Of a stretch of 64,000 bases of DNA, positions 21,587 to 30,968 are shown one piece after another. Origin of the DNA: Plicaturopsis crispa FD-325 SS-3 (Eukaryota; Basidiomycota; Agaricomycetes; Amylocorticiales; Amylocorticiaceae); contig KN832560.1 in the NCBI GenBank assembly GCA_000827205.1, forward strand, positions 568,056 through 632,055, given 5' to 3'. The first letter of the stretch is position 1; each line of letters starts with the position of its first letter. Both the position numbers and the translations under genes were made by a program. Under the pieces are notes generated by a model that saw only the letters and a program-made list of their open reading frames with translations, was not told where the DNA came from and did not search any database.

Positions 21587-24492
21587 ATGTCGCAAGCAGA
21601 CGCCAATAAAGGTCCTTGTCTTCCGTCCATGTCTAATGCTTGGCTTTTGACGCGTTCTTATCTCTTCAGCGCACGACGACGCGGTCAACGGTATGTGGAC
21701 GCGTCGTCGAAACACAAAAACTCGTGGTTGACGCGTTAAATTTCTAGGTGTAGCCGAGAAACACTCCCTGGTCGAGCTCAAGAATGGAAAGGTGGTCTTC
21801 AAGCAAAAAAGCGTATCATTCGAAAAGCAGTCGGAGACCCTGCAAGGTACGTCGTCCTTCCACCAATGCACCATTCAGCGTGAACTGGGAGTCGTTCATA
21901 TGCAGAGATCGTCAAATTCCGCGAAATGATCGAGGAACGCGTCCAAAGACAGGACCCGCCTCTCACTGCCATCCCCGATGAGCACCGCGCCGTGATAGCC
22001 AAATTGGCACACGAAAGGTGCGTCCACTAACATGGGATTTCTATGTGTAGCTCAATACGTCTTCAGTGATAAATCTCTCTCCGCACTTGCGAAACACATC
22101 CGCCAAGAACTGCTACCGGCACAAGACGAAGACGACGAAACAGGTGCCATTGCCGCGGCCGCTGCGCTCCCCCACGGCATCGTCGAATCCACCCTCAGGT
22201 CCATCATGAGTCGTAACAACTACGGTATCGAGGCAGCACCAGGCGGCCATAAGGTACCTGCTGCGCTTTGTGTGTGGCGATGGGAAGTCAAGGAAGAGTA
22301 CCGCGACTGGTTGCCCAAATCCGCCAAAGACAAGGCCGAAGCGAGGTTGGCGGATAGACTACAGGTCAGTTCTCTCTTCGGCGAGCGGGACGCGTGCTCA
22401 TGTGTCTCCGCAGGCGAAGAGGGATCTTGCAGCCCTGGTGGATGCGCTCCCTGAAGAGGAGCGCCACGCGCTTCTGGACCCTAAAGGCGCTGCCAAACAC
22501 CATGCAAAGGAGCCTGTCAAGTCCGCGTCTGCGGACACGTCCGCCTCGGCACCCATGGATCTCACTGGTGACGAGCCAGAAAGCTCGTCTCAACCGTCCA
22601 AAAGGCAAGGCAAAAAGAAGGCAGATGAAAGCGAGAATGACACAGTTAGTCTGCAGTTGCCGGATGTCAAGAGCTCTACTGACCCGGCATAATTCTACAG
22701 CCCGGGGAGAATGCGAAGGGCAGCACGAGTCGCAAGAAACTAACCGACTCAGAAAAGGCTGCCAAGGTAAGGATGCATTCGCCTACGGTCGAGCGCCGCG
22801 TCTTAACACCATCCATCACAGGAAAAAGAGAAGCGGGAGAAGGAGGAAAAACGTGCGGCCAAGGCAGAAAAGGAACGGGTTAAGGCGGAAAAAGAACAGA
22901 AAGCAAAGGACGCGCAGATCAAGTCCCGCTCCCTCATGGCGAATTTCTTTGGGAAGAAGAGTGCACCTACTCCGCGTACGTCTCCGACCAAGGTAGAATC
23001 TGCAGGACCCACCGCGGGGCCTTCAAACGCTACACCTGAGTTCCAGAAGGTGTTCAAGCCGTTTGTGTTGAAGAAGGACGCGGAGCTTGCACCCATAAAC
23101 TGGTTTGTGCACGCGAAAAGACGGCGGACACATGCCCTTGACGGGGATGTTATCGTCATTGACGGTGATGAAGTTGAGAAGGCAGAGCGCATAGATATAG
23201 ATATGGAGGATGTCCAAGAGGATGTTCGAAACTTGGACGAGAGAGGTTCGTGCTTGCTTACTGCATCGACCTCGATAAACGGCCCTGATATCTTTATTTT
23301 CCTAGCCCGTTTACGCTCTATACTTGCTACACTTCCTCCGTCTCCCTCCCGTCGCCGATCCCAGCAAGCGACCAGTACAACCCGCGCCCTCATGAACCAG
23401 CTCACAGAAGCAGAAATTGCGGGCGATGATGCCCTAGTTCGGACGCTCCTCACCACGCTGCGCAGCCGCAGTGCGCTTCCTGCTAAAGTACTCATCTTTA
23501 CGGAGGATGCACGGCCGGGGTACTTCGGCACATGGACGCGGACGTCGCGCACCATCCGGCCGCGCGCACCATTCGCGCGCGATGTCATTGAGCGCGACTA
23601 CGCATATGATAGCGGGGAGGAATGGGAAGACGAGGCGCCCGAGGGTGCCGACGACGTGGTAGAGGACGCGGAAGACGAAGATGGTGCGGGAGAGGATGCG
23701 GATTCGGATTTGGACAGCTGGCTCGTCGACGATGACGAGGTGCTTGAGGAGGGGGAAGCAGGATCTCCCATCTCACCAGACGATCTCCGGTCGAGCATGC
23801 CACCTCCACCCGCCCCGTTGAAGCGAAAGGCCGAGGACGAACGGAAAATTGGCAAGAAAAGAAAAGTGGTTGTTCCGCTCGTTCCGTTCGCCAAAGGTCC
23901 TTGCTGGGAAACGAGGGTAGGCCAGTGCGAATACGATGCGTTTAAGCCGTACCGCATCCAGGTGTTCAATGGTACGTGGCTACTATACCTGCTTGCCCAT
24001 GCCTGTTAGCAGCGCTAAATAGTCCCTACAGACACACCGTTTCCCATCGACCCATTTACATTCGTCTCAACAGTCTTAGAGGATTGCAAACACAAATCCG
24101 CTCCGTCCGCTGCCCCATCAAAGTTTGCGGTACCCCCTGTACCCGAACGTGTTGCCCAGAACATTTCGAATCAAGCGCAACCACTCGCTCCACCCAATGG
24201 CGCATCTGGGCCTATAAAGCCTCGCGCAAGCGTCCCTGCGCCGAAGACCACCTTCCCCGCGGCGCATCTACCCCTCCTGCTCGAGAAGATAACGACCCTC
24301 GCTACTGGGAATATCACCTTCATCATCGAGACCGTGTACGCGGAGCTCCAGCGCATCCGTGCACCTGACGAAAAGGCCGTGAAGAAGAATGCCGTGGAGG
24401 CCAAGGTGCGCGAGGTGGGCATGAAATGCAAGGACCGCAAGGTGTGGGTGGTCAAGGAGGGTTTCGGAGTCGGGCAGGTCAGCGCGCCATAG
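21587..24492 (+). CDS. Chromatin assembly factor 1 large subunit (Cac1/p150)
   Basis: Histone chaperone subunit that deposits H3-H4 behind replication forks through PCNA. The first exons are tiny (MSQADANK, then AHDDAVN) and lead into GVAEKHSLVELKNGKVVFKQ. A highly charged KER-type helix (EKEKREKEEKRAAKAEKER) at about 22820-22910 is followed by a PCNA-interaction-like RSLMANFFGKK, with Arg where the canonical motif has Gln. The family core follows: KVLIFTEDARPGYFGTW, RTIRPRAPFARDV, DYAYDSGEEWEDE, then a long acidic ED-type stretch to about 23760. The C-terminus (AAHLPLLLEKITTLATGN, VKKNAVEAKVREVG, KVWVVKEGFG) matches the winged-helix end. About ten introns. Confidence 0.92.
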
Positions 24493-25049
24493 GTGCGGGC
24501 GGCGATGATATCTTCAGCTTGGACCATTCTATCGCGTTATCCCTTCCAGCTTTCTGTATCCTGTTTTCTGTTTTCTGTCTTCATTATGCACTTGGATATA
24601 TTGTTATTTCTTCTCATGCGCATGCTACCGATTTTTGAATTCACTGCGGGAGATGCATACTTAGTCTCGGATCCTCCTCATCTGTGCAACATCTGTGGCT
24701 CCTCGGAAGCCGGCCTGGGTTCGTACTTCCAACTCGATCGACGAGCCATTCCAAACAAACATCATCGCCAACACTCGAGATAGCGTAGTTTTGGGTACTA
24801 TCTCGAGTGTGAGCTTTTCCATTCCGATCCGTGACATACATTTTTAATTGATGATAGTTGGGTGGGTTGCATTTTGCCTGCGCACTGACATTACAGACAA
24901 AACAGGATCGTTACCGCGAGCAGAAGTAATAACTACTTCAAGCCGTACGCCATAACATCACGGACTCGTTTTGAATAATGTATGTACTCGGACTGTACTG
25001 TGTCGAGGCTAGACGTCCAAGGCTGACTTGAAGATCGTTTGAGTGTAGC
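24493..25049. other. Intergenic region with a perfect hairpin
   Basis: Holds the 3' end of the CAF-1 gene, a 13-bp perfect inverted repeat at 24771-24810, and the upstream region of the F-box pseudogene. No other gene is seen. Confidence 0.6.
24771..24810. repeat. Perfect 13-bp inverted repeat (hairpin)
   Basis: ACACTCGAGATAG at 24771-24783 pairs with CTATCTCGAGTGT at 24798-24810, leaving a 14-base loop. It lies about 280 bases after the CAF-1 stop, so it could be a 3'-end hairpin or the trace of a small mobile element. Confidence 0.65.
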
Positions 25050-26303
25050 ATGTCCGCACTTCCCATCGAGCTATGGGAGGCAGTCATTGGGCACCTGGGT
25101 GACGACCGACATGCCTTAGCCACTTGCGGCGCAGTTTGCAGGAGCTAGATACCCATCAGCCGATACATTTTGTTCAGTGGCCGTATGGTGGGCAACAGGC
25201 TCTCACTAGACCGGCGATGTGCTGTTACAAAGTCGAACGCATCAGCGTTCGTCTCCCTTCTTGCATCTCCATGCTGCACATTACCCACAACCATACCATG
25301 TCTCCGTTTCCAGTATCCGGTCCGACTCGATCACGTCTTTTCTGAGATCAACCGCCTACGCGTTCAGACGTCGAGCGAGGACCACCTTCCATCAATCACG
25401 TTCAACGCTCTTCGGCGCCTCGAATTGCGGGGCAACCATCGGATTTCCGCTCTCCCGTCAGAGGCTTGGTCTGCCTTCACATCGTTCGCTCCCAATCTGC
25501 GAGAACTGCATATCTCGGCCAGAGACCCGGCGGTCTCAATCCCTCGCATGATCGAGCTCATTTCATCCTTCCCAGGGCTCGAAATCCTCTACCTCAATTT
25601 CACGCACCCGCAGCGAATGTCGGACTTGGAGCTTGACCCTTCAACTGCGGCCATGCGTGTTCCCGCTGGCTTACACACTCTCAATATATACCAAGTCGAC
25701 TCGCGTACGGTCGCAATCATCAAGTGGATGCTTTCCTCGCCGACAATACCCGCATTCCGAAGCTTCGACTTCACTGTTCTGAACGGGTCTTCGACGGGCG
25801 AACCTAAGGCGGACGTCGTAGCCACCGTCCGTTCCTTCATCCGACATGCCGGTGCATCGTTGGAAAATCTCAGTATTACAGTCGGCATACACTATAATAT
25901 TCTTTGGCCCAGCCTCGATCTCTCGCAAAACACATATCTTCATTTTTTCGCTATGGAGGATCTCTCAGTGTACATGCACGACCCTTGGGCGGGCCCAGAG
26001 TACCTCCCAGGCATCCTTGCGCGCATCACCTCTGCCCAGATCACGGAATTCCACTTCAACGTATACCACTGTCGCGACGCCGATGATGTTGCGCGTGCTA
26101 CCGAGTGTCTGCATGCCGTGGACCGTTTGCTGGCCCTGCCCCAGTTCTCAAAACTTTGTACTCTCGTCGTGCGTACCACGATGGAGGGGCCGATAGTCGA
26201 GACGGTCAGGGAGTGTTTAGCGGCTTGCGACCGTCGGAAGATCCTAGCCGTGGACACTGACCTAGGCAATCAATCGGTCTGGCGACTAGAGAGCGATGCA
26301 TAG
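25050..26303 (+). pseudogene. F-box / leucine-rich gene interrupted by an in-frame TAG
   Basis: Reads as a single-exon paralog of the F-box gene at 16818-18029. ATG at 25050 opens LPIELWEAVIGHLGDDRHAL and CGAVCRS, then TAG at 25146-25148 stands where the paralog has Trp (CRNW). The same frame continues without further stops for 385 codons: IPISRYILFSG, LRRLELRGNHRI, TSFAPNLRELHI, ISSFPGLEILYLNF, ending GNQSVWRLESDA. The first ATG after the stop is at 25185. Initiation there would remove the F-box but keep the repeat region. I see no GT-AG pair that removes the TAG cleanly, although a small unannotated intron cannot be excluded. One nonsense change in an otherwise open frame suggests recent loss, or translation of a short N-terminal F-box peptide only. 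Confidence 0.7.
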
Positions 26304-26347
26304 GTGCTTATTTTCAGTCCAGGCTCCAAGATAATACAAACCGTTAA

Positions 26348-26358
26348 TATCGAGGTAT
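26348..26358. repeat. Target-site duplication, left copy
   Basis: TATCGAGGTAT at 26348-26358 is identical to 32891-32901 at the other end of the LINE and directly abuts its poly(A) tail (T run on this strand). Confidence 0.75.
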
Positions 26359-26376
26359 TTTTTTTTTTTTTTTTTT
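26358..26376 (-). other. Poly(A) tail of the LINE (T run on the plus strand)
   Basis: A run of 19 T on the plus strand is the A tail at the 3' end of the minus-strand element, about 600 bases beyond the ORF2 stop. Its first T may belong to the target-site duplication. Confidence 0.8.
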
Positions 26377-26972
26377 AATGTTAAGTTATTGACCGGCAGG
26401 GCAGAGCCCCATAGTAGTCATTACATGAGTAGTGCCAAATGAGACCCCATTGTCTCAAAACCTCCGCCCCGACGAGTGACAACTGCGCAGAGCCGCGAGA
26501 TTCAGCTTCGAGAGGGCACAAAACCCAAACGCGCCACACCCACTAACCCGCCCGGCCGTTCCCAGGACCGTTTGTGTCACCTCGTATATATACGTAGGGG
26601 GATGTCGCGTGCTTCCGTCGAGTGGTGTGTGTGTGCTGATCGTGTGTCTGTCGGTTAAGTGCCCGACGCTGCAAGCAGCGTAGACACGAGAGGAAACCGC
26701 GCGCGCGGAGGTGGAAAGAAAAGGAAAAATGATGAGGACTCTGCAACCGTCTCGTCCCTTCAACCCAGCATGAAACCCCGCGCCGAGGCGCAACCCGAAG
26801 GCCCTCTCGAGAGCGAGCCGATTACGCAGTGAATTATTGTATTTGTGTTGTCGTCTTGTCGTGTCTCGTGTCTGTAATCGAACTGAGGGTGCTTCAACCG
26901 TTTTGTCGATGAGTAGAAATTTGAGACATCACCTATTCAGTGCCACGTTCGAGGTTCGTGTCTTGCAGGGAT

Positions 26973-29900
26973 CTAACCAGCCGGGTCGTCATCTTTATCA
27001 TTGTTGTATGTTTCAGGGGGGGAGACATCACCGAATGTGGATTTTAGGCGGCCGGTTGCATGAACATATTTGAGGAGAGCTTTTATGCCGCGGCGAGTCG
27101 TGTGTAGATAGGAGAGGGATGACGCGTCACGTCCCAGTTCTTTCTCCAGCATGAATCGTTCGTGATGATATGTCGGACACTCGAAGAGGAAGTGGTGTAC
27201 TGTCTCCGGCACTTCCTTGCACGTTGGGCACAGGTCCGAGTCTGCGCGCTTGATGCGATGGAGATGCTGGTTCAGGCCGACGTGGCCCGTTCGGAGATGT
27301 GTGAGGGTGCTGACGTGTCGTCTTGCGAGGTCTCGGGTGAGTCGTTGGAATTTTGGGGAGGGGAGTGAGTCGTCGATGGCGTTCTGTCGAGCGTATCTGG
27401 GCGATTCCGTCCACTGTTCTCTCCAGCGTGCTTTGAGCTCCGCTGCGAATTCCTGTTTCAACGCGGATGTGCTGGTGAGAATCTCCCGCCCGCGCAAATG
27501 CGCGGGGAGGCGTCGTGTACCACTCGTTCTGCCCTGCGCTGCCTCCTTTGCTTCTTCGTCCACCAGCTCATTACCTTCAATACCTGTGTGTCCCGACACC
27601 CATCTGATCTCCAACTTATAGTCCGGGCCTGCGCGCTGCTTGATCGCGTCGGTCTGCTTGAGGATGGCGTCAAAGATCCATTGTCCGGCTTTGGCTTTGA
27701 CGTTGTCGGCTGTGGTGATGACCGATGTGTTGTCGAGGCTGAGCAGGACAAGCCCGTCGACGTTCGCAGTCTGCTGGAGGAGTTCGAGTCCGAGGGAGAC
27801 TCCCACCGCCTCCCCTTCGAATGTGTTGTGACGAGTCGCCGGGCCGAGGTGGTGATGCAGCTTGTCGATGACCTGTCCGTCGCGCATGAGGATTGCGGCA
27901 GCTCCAACTTGCCCTTCAAGTCCCGAGCCGTCAGTATATACTCTTAACCTGGCGTTTGCTGACGTGTCGTTGGCCGCGGTCTCATCTCTGGTGGAGGCTA
28001 CGAACGTGTTGAACGAGCGAGCGTAATCCGGCGCTATGCGCACTGGATATATGGTTTCGATGTGCGTGGGGTCGATGCCGTAGATGTGGAATAGATAGTG
28101 AAGCGGGGATCGGTGATGGTGGACGAAGCGTTTGGCCGTGCGGCGGACAATTTTGTACAGGGGGTGGGTTTCCGGGAGTGCTGCCATGCGTACCGTAGCC
28201 CGATGGCACGCCTTGTCTAACGCAAAGCGGACAGGGAGTAAGTTCGCTAACATATTAAGTGTGTCACTTGCCGTCGTGCGCATTGCCCCCGTGATGGCCA
28301 AAGCCGCTATGCGCTGCACCTTCTCCAGCTCCTTGACCACCCAGACTGAACCGCTGAGCCGGACGGAGTCCTCGGATGCGCTGTGGATTGGGGTGAACCA
28401 GATGTCGGCGGCATACGTCATCTTGGGCACGACGACCGCGTTGTACATCTGGCTCATATAGCGCATAGGGATGCCCGTGGATGGGCGCGATAGGCGCCTG
28501 AAGTTTAGCGTCCATTTGGTTGTCGTTCCGACCACTTTGCTGACTTGCTCGCGCCAGGACAGTTCTTGGTGGAAGTGAACGCCGAGGAACTTATGGGATT
28601 CAACGGGGACGAGTGTGATGCCGTTGCGAGTCATGGTGAGCGGTGGACGCTCCTCGGGTATGAGCTTCTTCGGATTTTGAGGGTCGGGGATCCTTCGCTT
28701 CGAGAAGTCGACAAGCGCGAATTTGTTGGTCTCGAATTTGGAGTTGTGGTCGTCCGACCAGTCGTAGCACCCATCCGGTCGATCCATCATGTCGTCGAGC
28801 TTGGCGTGGGTCTCGGTGAAGGTCTTACCTACTGCAATGATTGCGGTGTCGTCGACGAAGGCGGTGGCGCTCTCGTCCCGGGAGTTGACGATGTCGAGGA
28901 TGTCGGCGTTGAAAAAGATGAACACGATCATGGATATCGGGTCGCCTTGGCCTATTCCGTTGAGTATCGCGATCCAGAATGAAGTGTAATCGTCGAACTT
29001 GAGTTTGGTGCGTCGACCTGTTAACAGCCTGTCAACGAAGTCAACGTACCCCTTTGGAATCCCCCGCTTTCGCATGTTGTGTAGTAGGCGGTCCTTCACC
29101 GCGTTTGGAAAGGCCCCCTCGATGTCCTGGAAGAGTATTGATACGACTTTCTTTGTGCGCCACGAGTCCTTGATCTTTTGTACAATCAACTGCATCGAGT
29201 CGGTGGTCGTGCGACCTGGTCTGCCCCCGAAATGGTTGCTGGGGAGGATGCCGTGCGTCTCGGATATGTACGTGAGGTGTTCCGTGACGATGGACGTGAG
29301 GAGTTTGGACGTGGTGTTGAGAAGCGCTATCGGGCGGTACGCTTTGGGGACAGTGTAATCCGGCTTGCCTGGTTTCCTCAGAACGACGGTGACGAAGTCC
29401 CGCCAGGGCGCGTAGTAGGTGTTGAGGGCGAAGACGGCTTGGAATAGATGGAGGAGGTAGTCGATGAGTAGCTCGATGCATTCCTTGAGGACGATGTTGG
29501 GTATCTCGTCGATGCCCGGTGCTTTGTGTCCAGCCAGTTTCGCGACGTGTCGACGGATTTGTTCGACTGTAATAGCCCGTACGGAATCGACTGCGGGAGG
29601 GTAGTCGTAGCCCCGGGGGACTGAGGAGTGAGCCGGTGGTGGAGGGAAGAACGACTTTGCGAACTGTTCACTCTTGCTCTCGTTCGATGCGATTTCCTCG
29701 GTCGTGCCGTCAGCGCGCTTCACTTTCAGGGTCGGGATTCTGGTCTTGCCTCCGTCGCCCGCAGGGTTTGATATATAGCGATTGGCGGTCCACATGTCGC
29801 GCTCCGTGGCTTCCTCTAGCCAGTCAGTCCAGTGTTGCGTCTTGGCCGTCAGGATTTCGTCGCCGTAGTTGGTGCGGACACGTCGACATTCCTCGTGAAT

Positions 29901-30968
29901 AGGATGGTCAGGAAGGCGGCGATTCTTGTACGAGTCGCTTTCCAAGCGGTTCTTCTTCCACTTCAGATCCGAGAGCGCCTTGTTCCACCAGCGCTTCGAG
30001 TGTGGGCACTGTTTGGATATAGGTACCGTTGTGCGAATCGTGTCCTGGAGGACCTCCGTCAGTTCTCGGGCCGCGCGTTGAAAGTCCTCCTCCGTCGTGA
30101 TCACGCGAGGCTCGTCAATCTCCGCCAGTCGGGCCTCGAGTTCGTCTCGAAACTCGTTCCAGTCGGTCATTCTGAAGTTATATGAGTCGACCGTTTTGGA
30201 GTGTGGAATGGGGATGTCTAGCACGCTTATGATGGGGACGTGATCGGTACCAGGTCCGCGCAGGTGAGGGGCAGTGTTGCAGCCAACGAAGCAGTCCGCG
30301 GTGTTCTCCGTGCACCAGACGTTGTCCGGACGAGTCCAGTTCTTGGTAGCCATGACTTCCAGGGTCGGGGTACGTCCAGGTAGGGCCATGACCATGTCGT
30401 AGTCCGCCACGAGTTCGATTAGCTTCTGGGCGTCTCGCAGGGCAGCCGCCGTGAATAGGTGGTTGTTGGTGACCGGGTCGTCCCAGAGGGGGTGATGTCG
30501 GTTGAAGTCGCCGAGCCAGATCATATGGTCGTCCTCCCGCGGTCGGAGCTCGTCCATGTTTGCCGTCAAGTGTCGTTCGAGCAGTTCGAGGGTCCTTGAG
30601 TGTGTACAGTCGTTATATATGTTGATGATGGATATGTTACCGAAGTCGCCTGAGAGCTGGAGGGCTGTGATGTCGTTCGAGTGTATGGACAATTGTCGCC
30701 AGTGGTTCGTGTCGAGGCGGGTATTCACCAGGAGTACCGAGCGGACCGTAGATTTGTCGGCGAAGCGAGAAGATGGGTATACTACACGCCATTTCGAGGT
30801 GGCTTTAGTGTTTGCGAATGAGTCGAGGTATGGCTCCTGGATGGCGAGGATGTCGTAGTCCTTGTGTACAGCTGAGTTGATGAGGTCGAAGTGGGCTTTC
30901 GAGGATTTGTTGAGGTTTTGCTGCCAGATCTTGAGACGGGTCGGTAGTTGCGATGAGATGTCCGGCAT
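26973..30968 (-). CDS. LINE ORF2: APE endonuclease, reverse transcriptase, RNase H
   Basis: Open frame of 1331 residues. The N-terminal endonuclease has WQQNLNKSSKAHFDL, AIQEPYLDS with the catalytic Glu, WLGDFNRHHPLWD and GTDHVPI near residue 245. The reverse transcriptase has HKAPGIDEIPN, YRPIALLNTTSKLL, FQDIEGAFPN and the catalytic FVDDTAI near residue 700, with Phe-Val in place of the usual Tyr/Phe-Ala before the two Asp. RNase H begins near residue 1010 (VYTDGSGLEG) and has FEGEAVGVSLGLELL, SLDNTS and VSGHTGIEGNELVDEEAK. A C-terminal zinc motif CPTC-x8-HHFLFEC lies near residue 1250. Its ATG overlaps the ORF1 stop in TAATG, so translation by reinitiation is likely. Confidence 0.95.
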   Translation of the reverse strand: MPDISSQLPTRLKIWQQNLNKSSKAHFDLINSAVHKDYDILAIQEPYLDSFANTKATSKWRVVYPSSRFADKSTVRSVLLVNTRLDTNHWRQLSIHSNDITALQLSGDFGNISIINIYNDCTHSRTLELLERHLTANMDELRPREDDHMIWLGDFNRHHPLWDDPVTNNHLFTAAALRDAQKLIELVADYDMVMALPGRTPTLEVMATKNWTRPDNVWCTENTADCFVGCNTAPHLRGPGTDHVPIISVLDIPIPHSKTVDSYNFRMTDWNEFRDELEARLAEIDEPRVITTEEDFQRAARELTEVLQDTIRTTVPISKQCPHSKRWWNKALSDLKWKKNRLESDSYKNRRLPDHPIHEECRRVRTNYGDEILTAKTQHWTDWLEEATERDMWTANRYISNPAGDGGKTRIPTLKVKRADGTTEEIASNESKSEQFAKSFFPPPPAHSSVPRGYDYPPAVDSVRAITVEQIRRHVAKLAGHKAPGIDEIPNIVLKECIELLIDYLLHLFQAVFALNTYYAPWRDFVTVVLRKPGKPDYTVPKAYRPIALLNTTSKLLTSIVTEHLTYISETHGILPSNHFGGRPGRTTTDSMQLIVQKIKDSWRTKKVVSILFQDIEGAFPNAVKDRLLHNMRKRGIPKGYVDFVDRLLTGRRTKLKFDDYTSFWIAILNGIGQGDPISMIVFIFFNADILDIVNSRDESATAFVDDTAIIAVGKTFTETHAKLDDMMDRPDGCYDWSDDHNSKFETNKFALVDFSKRRIPDPQNPKKLIPEERPPLTMTRNGITLVPVESHKFLGVHFHQELSWREQVSKVVGTTTKWTLNFRRLSRPSTGIPMRYMSQMYNAVVVPKMTYAADIWFTPIHSASEDSVRLSGSVWVVKELEKVQRIAALAITGAMRTTASDTLNMLANLLPVRFALDKACHRATVRMAALPETHPLYKIVRRTAKRFVHHHRSPLHYLFHIYGIDPTHIETIYPVRIAPDYARSFNTFVASTRDETAANDTSANARLRVYTDGSGLEGQVGAAAILMRDGQVIDKLHHHLGPATRHNTFEGEAVGVSLGLELLQQTANVDGLVLLSLDNTSVITTADNVKAKAGQWIFDAILKQTDAIKQRAGPDYKLEIRWVSGHTGIEGNELVDEEAKEAAQGRTSGTRRLPAHLRGREILTSTSALKQEFAAELKARWREQWTESPRYARQNAIDDSLPSPKFQRLTRDLARRHVSTLTHLRTGHVGLNQHLHRIKRADSDLCPTCKEVPETVHHFLFECPTYHHERFMLEKELGRDASSLSYLHTTRRGIKALLKYVHATGRLKSTFGDVSPPETYNNDKDDDPAG

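Noticed and set aside
26455-26793. Short open frame in the 3' UTR of the LINE
   Set aside because: No recognisable sequence and not expected in this element type; treated as 3' UTR.
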